From assembly GCF_901933205.1 (NCBI RefSeq), contig NC_044572.1:89556965-89620964 (forward strand): 64,000 nucleotides of DNA, given 5' to 3'. This document shows positions 11,115 through 23,025 of this stretch, piece after piece. How positions within the stretch are numbered: position 1 is the first letter of the stretch; each line of letters opens with the position of its first letter. This DNA is from Camarhynchus parvulus. Taxonomy: Eukaryota; Chordata; Aves; Passeriformes; Thraupidae. The notes beneath the pieces are model-generated. The model saw nothing but the letters and a program-made list of their open reading frames with translations, searched no databases and was not told the origin of the DNA. Both the position numbers and the translations under genes were made by a program.

Positions 11115-11965
11115 TACTGAGGTTTTCCAAAGGCTAGAAGAAGGCCAGTGAGGGACTGATATTTAAAAAGGGAAAATTCGGTGATGGCAGTAACTGCAGG
11201 CCTGCTGTCATAATAACACTGGAAAAAGATGATGGGATGGCTGATAGGAGACTGAACGTACAAAGAATCAAAAGAGAGTTAAAAAAACCTAGTCTCAGTC
11301 AATATGGGTGTATCAGAAATAGATCTTATCAAGGTAACTTAATATATTTTTAATAAGATTAGAAATTTGGTTACTAAAGATAATCAAGTTGATATAGAGT
11401 ACTGAGGTTTCAGTGAAGCAGTCCATTTATTACAACACAACACTTTGATTAAGAAATGAAAGCAGTACAAAATCAACATGTGATATATTAAATGGATTAA
11501 AAACTAGCTAACCAGTAAGACTCAAAAGGCAGAAATTATCATTAGCCTGTGCTTCTAAGAGAGGTCTGAAAAAAAATGGTTCTACTCTTTATTCTATTTT
11601 TATCAATGATATAGAAGACAACTTTAAATAGCAACCCATAAAAGTTTGCAGGTGGCAGAAAAGCAGCAGGTACAGGAGATAATAAAGAAGGCAAGTCACT
11701 ACTGCAGAACTATCTGGCTTGCTTGGCAACATGAGGTCATTTTAACGTTGCAAGTTGTAAAAACCTACATGTACTCACAAAGAATGAAGGACATATTTAT
11801 GGTTGGGAGACTGTACTGGATAAAGTAGTGATGATGAAAAGGATTCTTGGGGTGAAGGCAAGGTCAGTGGGAGATAATCAGCTGAACAAGAGTTCCCAGT
11901 ATGATGCTAGGCCAAAGAGAAATTTGATAACACAGTGCTCTTTGATCTATCAGACAAAACTATAA
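11115..11965 (+). mobile_element. Old CR1 LINE fragment (reverse transcriptase part)
   Basis: The order of CR1 landmarks is preserved: a GTGATGGCAGTAACTGCAGGCCTG block (11183-11206), the FINDIEDN-coding stretch (about 11599-11622) corresponding to the CR1 'F-INDLD' motif, then the reverse-transcriptase active-site box at 11645-11656. In functional CR1 the box reads F-A-D-D. Here the codons TTT GCA GGT GGC give F-A-G-G, so both catalytic aspartates are lost. Frames are broken throughout, including the 60-codon frame at 11646-11828. The copy is 5'-truncated and its 3' end fades out; no typical CR1 tail is seen. It is clearly inactive and among the older copies here. Confidence 0.75.
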
Positions 11966-12117
11966 TAAGATAGATGGCTAGAAGTTAAACCTTAGTTAAT
12001 TCAGGTGAAAAAGGAAATACCTTTTCAGTAGTGAAAGTACATATATGTCCTTTAATGTAGGCAATTTTAAAATATTGCTTGGTGACTGGCTTTTTATTTT
12101 ATTCTTTTCTTTCCCCA

Positions 12118-12165
12118 CAAAAAAGAAACAAACAAACAAAACAAAACAACAACAACAACAAAATA
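12118..12165. repeat. A-rich low-complexity (CAAA / CAA) tract
   Basis: Consecutive AAAC and AAC repeats on the plus strand. This is simple sequence with no function implied. Confidence 0.75.
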
Positions 12166-12566
12166 CACCAGAAAGGGTGATTCGGGCAAGCTTATTTTAC
12201 ACAGAATACCATACAAGTTCATCTCACTCTGTTAGTATTATTTCTGAATTTTACATGCAGTTGGCTAATGCCTTCATTCACACTTTTAGCAATGGTGAAG
12301 CCACTGTCATTCTTGTCAGGTAACTCCAACTGATGCACCTCTGAATAGCCACGATGGTTCATCACAAAGGCTGTGTTTTCAAGTTTAGGTGGGGATTTGA
12401 ACTGTTATCAGTAGTGCTACAGGTGGCATTGTTCTAGCCATTCCGTGTTGTTTAAATTTAAATTTAAAATAGAAAAATAATCAAGTTCAGAAAAAATTAT
12501 CAAGGCCTCTGTTACTCCATTTAAAAGCTCAGCATTAGATCTGGGGGCCTTATTTGGCTTCTTTGA

Positions 12567-12806
12567 TGTGATTCTTGCCTTCAAGACCATCCCCAAGTGC
12601 TTGAAGAATATGTTGGTCCTGGGCACAGCCCTCGCAGTAGAATTTGTTCTTTTGAAGTGCTTTGCTCAGCTTGCAATTCACAAACCTGTGCTATTTGCAG
12701 CAATAGACAACTCACTATCTCCCCATCCAGACAGGAAATTCTGGAAAAATTTGACTGGGAGCAGTTTTCCCCAGAAATGGAATCTTTCCACTCTCTCCAA
12801 GAGTGA
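12567..12806 (+). other. Open stretch with coding-like composition, unassigned
   Basis: The frame running from just after the TGA at 12564 to the TGA at 12804-12806 is open for about 79 codons. It includes a Cys-rich segment (CSFEVLCSACNSQTCAICSNR-like, about residues 27-47) and an acidic tail (EILEKFDWEQFSPEME). A second frame (ATG at 12568) is open over almost the same bases. The segment has more G+C than its surroundings. I cannot match it to a family. It may be an exon, an old processed-pseudogene piece, or chance; there is no clear acceptor or donor, which argues against an exon. Confidence 0.15.
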
Positions 12807-14155
12807 CTGAGTCCTGGGAAATCACAGTGTCAGCCCTGTGTAAAAGATAGCAGCTAAAAATCTTTTAGCAAATCTTCATCTAAAAATTTGAACTGAGATC
12901 CAAATTTGACTTTTCAAATAAGGAATAAAGTTTTAATCAGCCGCAAGTACACTAAGTGTTATTAAAAATCATGACCTATTTACCTTATTTAAAACAAGAG
13001 ATTGAAAGCATTTCAAAGTCATATATAAGCCTCCTGCTGACATTGCTGTTCTGAAATATGGGGACTTTATTATGTTACTTGGACATGTGTTAAGGGACAT
13101 TACTGACATTCTCCATAGTCTATAAAATTGGGGAAACAACTAAAAATGTTTTGGTTACCTCTCAGACTTACAAAGAGAAAGTATTAAAAGTTAACAATTA
13201 AATAAGTAAAGTATTTTCTTATTAGAAAGAAAATTAAAGTTGTTCTTGATCTGCTGTTTCAGCCTGCTTTCTCAATATAGGGTGAGGAGAAATTAATTAT
13301 TTTTCTGATATCTGGAATCAATTTTAATAGAAAAAGAAGTAGAATGAAAGAAAATAAACAATTCTGAAATGTCTGTTAGAAATCAGATGTGACATAAACA
13401 CCAAACAAGATTCTAGGGTCTGACCATACCAGGCCTTCCTCTAATACAAATGAAAGGTAATCCACAATTATGGGCTCTAATTATTTAATAAAATGTTTAT
13501 TTTTATTTCTAATTCTCTGGGTGAAATTCAATCTCCTGCACTCCTATGAGGCCAAAGTAACTGGAGGTCTGTGCACTGGTTGTGTAAAGGGCCTGCTGAG
13601 GTGAAATTCATCCTTCGCAATCAGAGGCTCATGACTTTTCCGTGCCACTCCAGTTCCCTGGCCAGCTGCTCTGGTCTGTGCCTTCGCAATGCTTGGTTGG
13701 GAATGGCAGTTGCAATCATTCCAGGTAGTTTATAAGGGTTAGAGCTGGTTTGGGTGTCCTGTGAGTGCAGTTTATAATTTCTCTTGCCCTTTATTTGTGA
13801 AATAGCTATCCAGAGAAAAAAGTTTTTCATACTGCACAAGTGACTTCAAAAATATTCCAAAAGAGGACATTTTTCTGATTGCTCCACAGGTGATGCCACT
13901 GATGTGGTAATAGCTTGAAACATCCCTGGTCTTCAGGCATCAGACATGAGGGCAGACACATTTTACATTCACTCACAATGGAGAGGAAAGGGACATCCAG
14001 ACAAAGCATCTGTGATATTTTTAATGTCAATTCCTTCTTTGTATGTCAGAATGAGACAGTCTTTAGTATATGTATGTGTAAGTCAGCATTTTGTTTTTGT
14101 AAATACTTGTGAGAAGGGAAAAAGAGACTAAATCTACTTGGGCCTGGGTTTGGAT

Positions 14156-14167
14156 GTGTGTGTGTGT
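14156..14167. repeat. Short (TG)n run
   Basis: About six TG units, a simple repeat of little consequence. Confidence 0.6.
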
Positions 14168-17100
14168 ATTAAAATTACCAGAGTCAAGAAGAGCTATGGA
14201 GATGGATGATGAAACTGAAAATTCCCATTCACACTCTCGTGTAATAGGAGATTTGAACAGAAATCAAACTCTAATATAAGTAAAGTTTTCATCCATGTGC
14301 AAGGGTTAAGGCAACATTTTGGATGCTGTGAACGTAGTGGCCTAAGAAAATCATGTACTATCAAGCTCACAAATTATGGGACATGGTTATCTTGCAATGT
14401 GAGGCTTCCAGCCCAGATACTGTTTCAGAGTCGCTGAGCATTTTCTCTTACACTTCTAAACCCCAAACAACAGAATGTGAACAATGCTGTGGGAGTGAGC
14501 AATATCTTGTTTCAGTCCATGTGGAAGAGTCTTAAATACACACTATCAATGACTTTGCAAATCTCTGACAATGATCTATACATTTATATTCTGCAACAAA
14601 TAAAGCACTTCTATCAGCCCATCAGAAGAAAACATTCAATTAGACCATTTATTTTAAGGGAGATTTAAATGTAAAGCTTCTAATACAGACTCCCAAATCT
14701 TCAAAAACCCCTTCTCCTTTCTCTATTGGAAAAAGTGGAGGGGAAAAAAGTGACTGAGTTCTTTGAATGAAGACTTTGAGCAGGCCCTTCTTAGGGAAAG
14801 TTGTTACTTTCTGAAAGCCTTGGTGAGTGTCTAATTATTTCCTTTAGAGCCACTTTGAATTGAACCATAAGATTCCAATGTGTATTGAATTTAAATTCTA
14901 CTTATGGGCTCTGCTTCCTTTGATTCTGCATTTCTAGCAAGGGGAGCTCCTTACACCACATTAATCATAATATATGGAAGGGCTTCTGTGTTTGCTTCTG
15001 CAGTGCACTAAGTTGTCCCTGAAGATAAAAAAAATCCCCTTGGAAGAAAAATCTCATTCTAAATGAAGATTTAAATTGAAATTATTGGAGAAGTTAAGAG
15101 GAAAAGATATGCCCAGTAAAATTAGAACAAGCATTTAAATGGAAGAGGGTATCTTTAATTATTTTCTTCCTTGGCATTGCAGAAAATCCCATGATATGAT
15201 AACTAAGGATACTTTGGGGGGTTAAGAGCCCAACAGCAGAAAAGCTAATGGGATTTTTTTTTTTCAGATAGAGGTTAAAGTGATGGTGCTGTAAGTAGGC
15301 TGTCAAACTATCTCAGCTCACCATCTGCTACATATTAATTTACAATAGAGAGATAGGTGAAGTGGGTGTTACTCTTCAGGAGCTATATAAATGTGTAACT
15401 TTCTCAATTAGTATTCACTTCAAATGAAGAATATAATCCCAGGAAATTCAGACCAGAATACAAGCCAGGCAGTATTATATTTAAATGGTAATAGTATATC
15501 TGTAATACACAGCTAGAGCTTCAGTGCATTGCCAAGTCCAAAAGACTAGGCTAAGCCATTTACCATTAATGTCTCTGCTTTGTATAGGTATGCAAAATGG
15601 CATAAAATATATGTGTGTTTCCAGAAGGCTTTTAATTTTATTTTTTCTCTTTTATTTTATTGGAAATAAGTGTTGCAGTTTTTGTTTGGAGAAAACTGTT
15701 TTTCCTTTAAAATATTGATTCCTAGTTGCACCAAATGAGATCAAGAAAAGGAAACAGCTGCTTAAGAAAAACAAACTTGTCTTTCTCTCAGTCCTGTGTG
15801 AATCATATACTAGTTGAATAGAAATAGAGGAGAGCTCTTAATTTTTGTACATAGAAAGCCAGAAGCTACTTGTAAAAGTGGGAACAGATTTCCCTTTCTG
15901 ACTGTAATGGCAGCACAGAACCCTCTCCCATCTCTTGGATACGTAGGACTTCCTTCAGGTTAATTCCCTTCCTCTCTGAATGAAACTGAAAATCCTTTTC
16001 TTGATCTCAAAGGAAATGGATCAAACACTGAGTCTGAAAATGTGGGCTGTGTACAGTTTATAACTCTGTCAGAGATACGTATTAAAATATAGTGAGATTC
16101 TGCTTTGGTAATTAAGAGGTTTGGGTATATTATAAAATATACAGTAATGTTTTCCTTTAAATTCATAGATATTATTTTTCCTGGTCTCTTCAGCATTTAC
16201 TGTAGCATGAAATATTGGTTAACAATTAGCAGTGCTTAAGTGAAAATGCTGTTCAGGCTTAGGCTAATCATAGCAGACCTGGTCTTGTTTTATGTAGAAA
16301 AATCTCTTAAATCCTTATCCCAAATTAGAACCCCTTTTGTTTTCCGCATTCACTCATTGCTAAAGAATGTGTGATTTTCCACCATGGCAGGGTTTTTGTC
16401 CCACAACCTGAAGTTTCCCCAGATGTCCTCCTCTTCTTCCCTCATGAAGGAAAAATACTGAATTCAGGGAAAAGTAGAGCTATGCTCTAGCTTTCACTAT
16501 TCTGTATCTCCTGTGCAAAGCCAGGGTGGTGACAGTGAGTGAGCCGCAGAAGGCAGGGGACATGGCTGTGATGCTGGAGCGTGGGAGTACAGCTCTCCTG
16601 CAGACCAGAGCTGTAATGGTGCAGTCCACCTTGGAGGTAAGTTTCTTTATAACACACAGCCTTCTCTTGCTAAACGTCCAGAGCAGAGGTGGTATGCTCA
16701 GCCATAATTTAAAGGACCATGACATGAAGAAAGGGTTATGATGTTTAAGTTATAGGCCATCCAAATGTTATAAGCCCAAGCAAGTTCCTATTAGCAATAA
16801 CTCAAGTCCACTGAGGAGATTTGACATTCAAAACCGATGAGCACTAATCCCTCGAGCCTGCTCCGACCCAGCCACACTCAGGCCACTTGGTAACCTGAGT
16901 GACCCAGGAGTCAAACCATGATAACCCTCTTCAATTTAAAGAGCAGCTTCTCCCCATCTGTCTGAGTTCTGACTCTGCACAATAAATTTCCCAAAGAGCA
17001 TAAAGACCCATCTAGTGTATATCAAATCAATATCATTGTGGCTTGCAGCGATATCTGAGGCTACAGTTCACAAAATAAACTAGGCCAGGGGCTGGATTTC

Positions 17101-18519
17101 TGCCCTTGGCAATCAATCAGACTCACTGGGTCATAGATTTTAGTGTAAATTAACACAGCAGAAACAATCACGCTCCCCAGATGATGATATAATACAGTAT
17201 TTGCTTTTCTTTTTCCCCCCATTTCATTGCTCATGCTCGGCAGCTAAGCTGTACTGAACAAGAATAATAAAAAGCAATGATTAGAAAGGTGGTGGTAATC
17301 ATAAAGCAGAACATTAATATTCTCCTGACAAATGTATATAAAATGCACATAAAATATATACACAATATTAAAAGGAAAAAGGAAAGGGGAAGTGGTGTTG
17401 AGTCACTGATGTTTGAAAGGTGTTATTTTTGCTTAAGAATTGTAGAAGTGATCTTGTAAATCAGTGTGAGTGGTTATCGTTTTCTTTCATTACCATATTT
17501 GAATCCAAAGATGCTAAATGCTCCATTATTGTCTGAATATACCACTTCCCCTACATGGTGTGGAGCATACTGACAAGTCCTTTCTCCACTTACAATTCAG
17601 GCTTTCTCCAGCGTTTACATGGGCATTGCCAACACTTTTCCCCAGAGGAGTTTTAATTTTTTCTCTTTAGTATGTCATTGTTGTAGGAGAAGAGGCACCT
17701 GGTTTTTCCTGACACGTACCTTTATGCAAATTTCATCTTTTGAAATTTTCTTAGAATGTGCCACATATGAAAGCCTTGCAGGAATTACTATAATCTCTAA
17801 TTATTCAATTGACATAAGACAGTGTATTGTATTTTCTGTCAGAACCTTAGGAAGAAATGTCAATACTTTCAGCATTAGCAGGACATTTTTTGAATTATAA
17901 ACACCTATCTTCTAATGTTATCTCATGCATCTTCAGAAAATATTTTACAGAAAGAAAATGTGATACATGTAAAGATGCCAGCTGGATGTTTAATTTAATG
18001 CAATAGAAAATTCTGGTAAGCAACTGTTTCATTCTTTAAGTATTCAAACCTTTACATTAGTGTTCAGATAGTGTAATTCTGCTCTGTATTTATTTGCAAA
18101 ATACCTAATTAGATTATACAAACAATATATAATTTATATATAATAAAATACTAATCTGTGTACAAAAGCTGCATAGTATGGATTAGAACTGTGTGAGAAT
18201 AATAACTACCATGCAGGAGTGGTTTCTGTTGAATACTCAGAATAATAAGATCTATCAAATAACAGTTATAAGCAGGAATTCATTTCTTAGATTAAATTTA
18301 TCAACTATTTTCTGCCAGGGGCATAAAGAAACAGAACTTTAAAGGTATCTCTCTTCTGAGATGATTGAAGGCAAACTGTACCTCCTTTAGTGACAAATCT
18401 ACTCTTCCGTTGTCTGACTAAAGAAAGGAGCTGGATTAAGAGTGTGCAGAAGGGGGAGAATCCCCTGTGTGTGTGTTGGTGTATCCAACTTAGGAAAGCT
18501 CTTAAGTAGAGGCTACAGG

Positions 18520-18553
18520 GTAGAACTGAGGTAGAACTGAGGAAGAACTGAAG
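18520..18553. repeat. 11-bp minisatellite, about three units
   Basis: GTAGAACTGAG is repeated, followed by the variant GAAGAACTGAA, head to tail. Confidence 0.8.
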
Positions 18554-20046
18554 AATATGACACCCCAACAACACAATATGTCGACACAATATATTTCCTG
18601 AGCGATGGAGATGTGAGCTGGACTAGCAAAATATAGTCATTAAAGGGCTACACAGTGTCCCTTTGTGGTAATTGTGAAGGAAACCCCTTTCTCACTGTCT
18701 TGGTCCTTATCTTACTTGGTGGGTATTTCCTGTGTGGCTGAGGACTTTTCCATGGAGACAATAAAATTCCTGAGAAAGACTCAGCGAAATGTACAGTATT
18801 AGTGACAAATAACTGCATAGCTTGTCTGAGGTGAAGCAATATTTTCCCCCTCAAATAAAACCTCAAAAGCAAAAAACACACAACTGACTCAGTCTGTAGG
18901 CTGAAGAAGTGGATTTTCTCTTTCCACAATAGTCCACCTATGAACTGCTGAGTTACAAACTCTTGCAAGTTATTATTTTGGTTTTTAAGTTTGGATTCCT
19001 CAGGAAAACTCTGGTTGTGTGCCACTAGAACAGCTGTTGTATTCTGACAGTGACTAGATTATCCATTTTTCTAAAAGCTGGTGTAGGCCATGGTTGCCTG
19101 GAAGTAGCAATCACCTTATGTGGTTGTTCACAGCAATTCTATGTTCAGCTTAAGTAGTTGAAAATAATTTCTTAATGTCCGAAATGTAGCCATTAGGTCT
19201 GAGTTCCATGGAGGTTAGTGTTAAAATAGACTTCTGATTTTTACTTTTTAAAAAAAAAATCTAACTCATATGTAGAAAAATTTAGCTGAAAAGGTTCATA
19301 AGGCTCCATCTCAGAAGGAAGAACACAGAAAATGCCTCAACAAATTTTATTTGATCCTTTGTGAACCTGTATTATGCTACAGACCTTAATTATGTTGTGG
19401 CAGGGTATTTTTCGTGAGGTATTATGCCTGCTTCTTTCAGAGTACAGACTGGATGCACACAGGAGCAGAATTAAAATCTCACAGGGTACCATAAATCTCA
19501 CCTCACCCAACTTGCTTTTTCTGGAGTTTGCTGCATAAGCATCCTTCCTCTGACCTATTTTCAAGCACTTTAAAATAATAACTTTGTTGCCTCCCTATCT
19601 TTCCCTGCATTTTGTCTTCATTTAGTGATGTATACATGAAACAGCCCTTGATCTTTGGAGTGCAGCAATGATAGTGCCCCCTAAATAAGGAGCAAGTGCT
19701 ATCTGTCAATATGCTGTGTCTTGGAACACAGTGGGCCATGTGAGAGATCTGCATTACATCATTCATGGACTTTCCAGGCTTGTAATGTCCTTTCAGTGAA
19801 CCTGAACTGAGTGTTGAGCTTATAATGAAAACTGAAACCCGGGGAGTTACTTGTGGTTTAAGATTTTTGCACAGCTTCAATATACACATACTGGGAGTCA
19901 TTGCAATAGGCCAAAGATGTGTTTCAGCCACTTGTGGGGTAGTAATGTTAATAGGTAAGAAATTTGCTTCCTAACATAAAAATTTTTCATTTCACCATTT
20001 TAGAGGTTTTGTGTTGGTTTTGTTTGGGTTTTTCTTAAATGGACAT

Positions 20047-20106
20047 AGGGCATCTGTAATATTTTTTGCAGTTCACAGGGCATCTGTAATATTTTTGCAG
20101 TTCTCC
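20047..20106. repeat. 30-bp tandem duplication
   Basis: Two adjacent copies begin AGGGCATCTGTAATATTTTT at 20047 and 20077. They differ only by one T in the T run and at the very end. This fits slippage or a patch repair duplication and looks recent. Confidence 0.85.
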
Positions 20107-20254
20107 AATTGTAGGAAAAAAAGCATATGTTGTGAAAACTATACTTAGGGATACTATTCTATAGATGTGTGAGTGTATGATTCTCTGTGATTGTCTGTAT
20201 GCCTGTGTATAAAAGTAATGGAGTATTCACTGGGCTAGAAGAAAGAGGGAAATT

Positions 20255-20330
20255 ACAAATAAATCCCACAGTCCAATGGTCAGGGTACTCCCCTGGAATG
20301 TGGGAGAATCCAGTCACAGTCCCTACAGAG
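20255..20330 (+). repeat. tRNA-derived SINE relic (head region)
   Basis: The order of elements resembles the tRNA-like head of an old amniote SINE: a box-A-like AATGGTCAGGGTAC, then CCCCTGGAATGTGGGAGAA where the anticodon arm would be, then a box-B-like CCAGTCACAGTCCC. Spacing fits a tRNA promoter. The copy is heavily decayed and no tail is seen. Family assignment is from memory of similar turtle, crocodile and bird repeats. It is unlikely to be transcribed. Confidence 0.4.
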
Positions 20331-20339
20331 ATGAATGTT

Positions 20340-22754
20340 AATTATGTACTGGAAGAAGAGCACTTCCAGAGGGAGAGATTAAGAGGTACCTATTCACTAC
20401 CCCATGGATTAAGTCACTTCTGTGGGAGATTTGTGTTCAGTGTCAGTTGGGATTCACTTGAAAGGAGAGCACTTCTGGGCAGTTAAAAGCTCTTCTCCAT
20501 GGTGTTAGACAGAAGCTTTCCTCCTGACCACCAAGTGTTCACCTTGTGAGATGAGCACACCTTGCTTTTTAAACCTGTGATGCCATAAAACAAGCATTAC
20601 AGCTCAGGTCTAGCAAGACTGTGACAGCCCTTTCTATGAAATTCTGGGATCTGGGGCATTTCTCTGGTAGAAGCAGACATATAAGAAATGCAGACACCTA
20701 AGACATAAAGGAAGGTGGTGGTGAGATAGCATGGGAGGAGGACAACAGGAGAATGAGAATCTGACTCTTGTATTTCAGTCTCCAAAAAAATAGATAGATT
20801 TCTGTAGTCACCCAAGGTAACATAGTGTTATTTTTTCCCTTTCATTTCCAGTGTACACTTCTGGTCCTGTCTTCTCTGTTTTCCTTGCCACAATTATTCC
20901 ATGCCAGACCTTGGAAAGCAATTATTTTAAGGACCATTTTTATGGAGCTCCCTTTGTGATGATGCTGCCTTGAAAGTCATCTTGGTATAAGGCTATTCTT
21001 AGGTTTCAGAACGCCTAAGAGCCTTTGCCTTTGCTTGCTACAGGAAAGTCAAGTGCCCATCATGAGGGATCCCAACATCATGAACCAAATGACAAGTCGG
21101 GGGACCAGAAAGCAATTGTTCTTTCTCCCACCTACAGCTGCCATGTGTCAGGGTCTTTTTGTTTCAGACTCAAGTCTGAAAGCTTTCTCTTCTAAACTGT
21201 TACTTTTTCTGTGTTTGGTGCTTCATGAGAAATTCTTGAGATCTCTCTCCAAGTCTTTCCTACCTGATTTCCAACCACAGCCAAAGAGAAGCTATATTTA
21301 CATCTAATGACACACCTTGATAAAAATGTAGAAATTGCAGTCTTTAAAAACAAAAAGATAATTAATCTTTTGTCTTAGATTTAGCCTGCAAAGGAAAACT
21401 TTATAAATCCAGATTGAAGAGCTGAACAGGAAACACAGTGGAAGTCCTCAAATTTCTACTAAACTACCCAGGTATCTTTCCTGTTTTGATTTTTTTTTAA
21501 ATTCACTTAAGTGTTTAAAATATTTAACTGATTAATGGAAAATACTTTATCCAAATGATATTTTTTGTTTTCTTTTAATCAGGAAAAGTACTTCTTGGAT
21601 TACAAAAGAAAACAGTTGCCAGACTATATAAAGGCAGGTTGATCTTTAAATCTTGAGAGAAAACCTCGGGCTCTCAGCTTTTAATCCTATTTTCAAAAAT
21701 ATAGTTATATTCAGATAACTTGGATAATCCTTAGGAAGAAAAATAAATGCTATGTTTCTTACAAGACCCAAATTTCCAATAAATCATTTGGAGCTGAGGT
21801 AGTGAAAGCAAGCCAAACGGAGTTAATTTGGAGATTGGCCCCCATAGCTAATTTGACAAATGGCACTGAAATTTAACTGGTATTTTTTTCTATGCATGCC
21901 ATTTTTTGTTTGGTGGCTGTAAGGGTTATTAGCATGACTTGTTTCCTTCATGTTACTGCTTTTCATAAAATTAACTAGAAGAAATGGTGCCAAGAATGAA
22001 AAAAATATTCAATTGGTTCATGGTTTAAAGCAATAAAATGATACAGTATTAAAATGGCAACAATCCTGCCCTTAGAAAATTAACTGGTACAAAACTAGAG
22101 TTGGTTACAAACTGTATGCAAAATATAAAGCAATAAAGAGAAATGCATTTGCCCATTGTTTTACTGAATGTCATAAACAAAGCCAACTAAAATTCTGGGA
22201 AATAATGCTGTGCTTGTTTTTCTAAGTAACACTAAGAAGCTGCTTAACTTAAATGGTATACCATGGGAAAATAATTTCTAATTATTTTAAGTAATATTTA
22301 GATCAATTCATAATAATCTTATTATCTTTCATGTTTATGTCAGTATTAGATTACTTTCATGTTTGTTTAAGCTCTTTTGCTTTTTAGAATGTTGGTTTCA
22401 AAGGCAAATTGAGCATAGTTAAAATAATCAATGTCCTTTGTGGTTTCAGCATATGCACAGAACAACAACAGTTGAAAGGAATCTAGTGCTTTCTTATACA
22501 AACTATTAAGCTTTTACTGAAGAAAAACAGAATTATCTAGCTAATTATATCATTCATTATTGCTACCTGCATATAGTCAGTAACTTACAGTCATTTAAAG
22601 AAAGCAATGGTGAAAGAGATATGCTGTGAGAAAGAATAGCAGCTGGGCAGCCTCAATCCCTGTACAGCATTGCTCAAAAAATTGTCTTTGTTGGCTCATA
22701 AGAATGAATGGGAGTAAAAAACAGTGTGGAGCTGAAATTACTGGATTTCACCTG
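20340..22754. other. Non-coding stretch, no gene recognised
   Basis: Unique A+T-rich DNA. The plus frame at 21035-21307 (90 codons) has no recognisable domain. The segment around 21830-21990 looks less random (TGCATGCCA, TTTGTTTGGTGG) but gives no firm call. Confidence 0.5.
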
Positions 22755-22764
22755 GGAAACTCTG

Positions 22765-22840
22765 CATTCACTTTTTCGCTCTGCCATAAACTTTCTGTAT
22801 GACCTTCAGCTGATTATTTCACTATCTCTGAGCTCTGGTG
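22765..22840 (+). repeat. MIR-like CORE-SINE relic
   Basis: The stretch reading CTCTGCCATAAACTTTCTG, TATGACCTTCAGCTGATTA, then TTCACTATCTCTGAGCTC follows the MIR consensus order (CTCTGCCAC..., GTGTGACCTTGGGCAAGT, then TTAACCTCTCTGTGCCTCAG). Bird genomes retain a few such very old copies. No tail is preserved. Confidence 0.5.
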
Positions 22841-22954
22841 TGGAGCTAAAAGGAGCCAAGGCACTTCCTTTCTCCCGCCCTTTGCCTGCAGCTGGACTGT
22901 AAGAAACCTGTGGTGGGGGTTATACCTGTTCTATGTGGCGTGCTGGTGTAGTCC

Positions 22955-23025
22955 ATAGCCTGGTAGGGCACCTGTCTTGGCTGCAGTCACTCTCCCAGGT
23001 TGTACAGTGAGTAATGACACTAATC
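22955..23025 (+). repeat. tRNA-derived SINE relic
   Basis: CATAGCCTGGTAGGGCACCT, a CTTGGCTGCAG arm and CTCTCCCAGGTTGTACA match the layout of a tRNA head with box A and box B at the expected distance, similar to the relic at 20255-20330. It is strongly decayed, so the assignment is tentative. Confidence 0.35.

Larger units (their letters stand above)
11966..20046. other. Non-coding stretch with minor low-complexity DNA
   Basis: An A/C-rich low-complexity tract lies at 12118-12165 and a short TG run at 14156-14167. A blunt triplication of an 11-bp word lies at 18520-18553. The 142-codon minus frame at 19503-19931 is the longest in the window; it has no recognisable domain, no homopolymer bias and no nearby promoter, and I treat it as chance. 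No other repeat family is recognised. Confidence 0.5.

Noticed and set aside
19503..19931. 142-codon minus-strand frame, longest in the window
   Set aside because: No recognisable domain, no promoter or splice context, and a length within chance expectation for 64 kb scanned in six frames.
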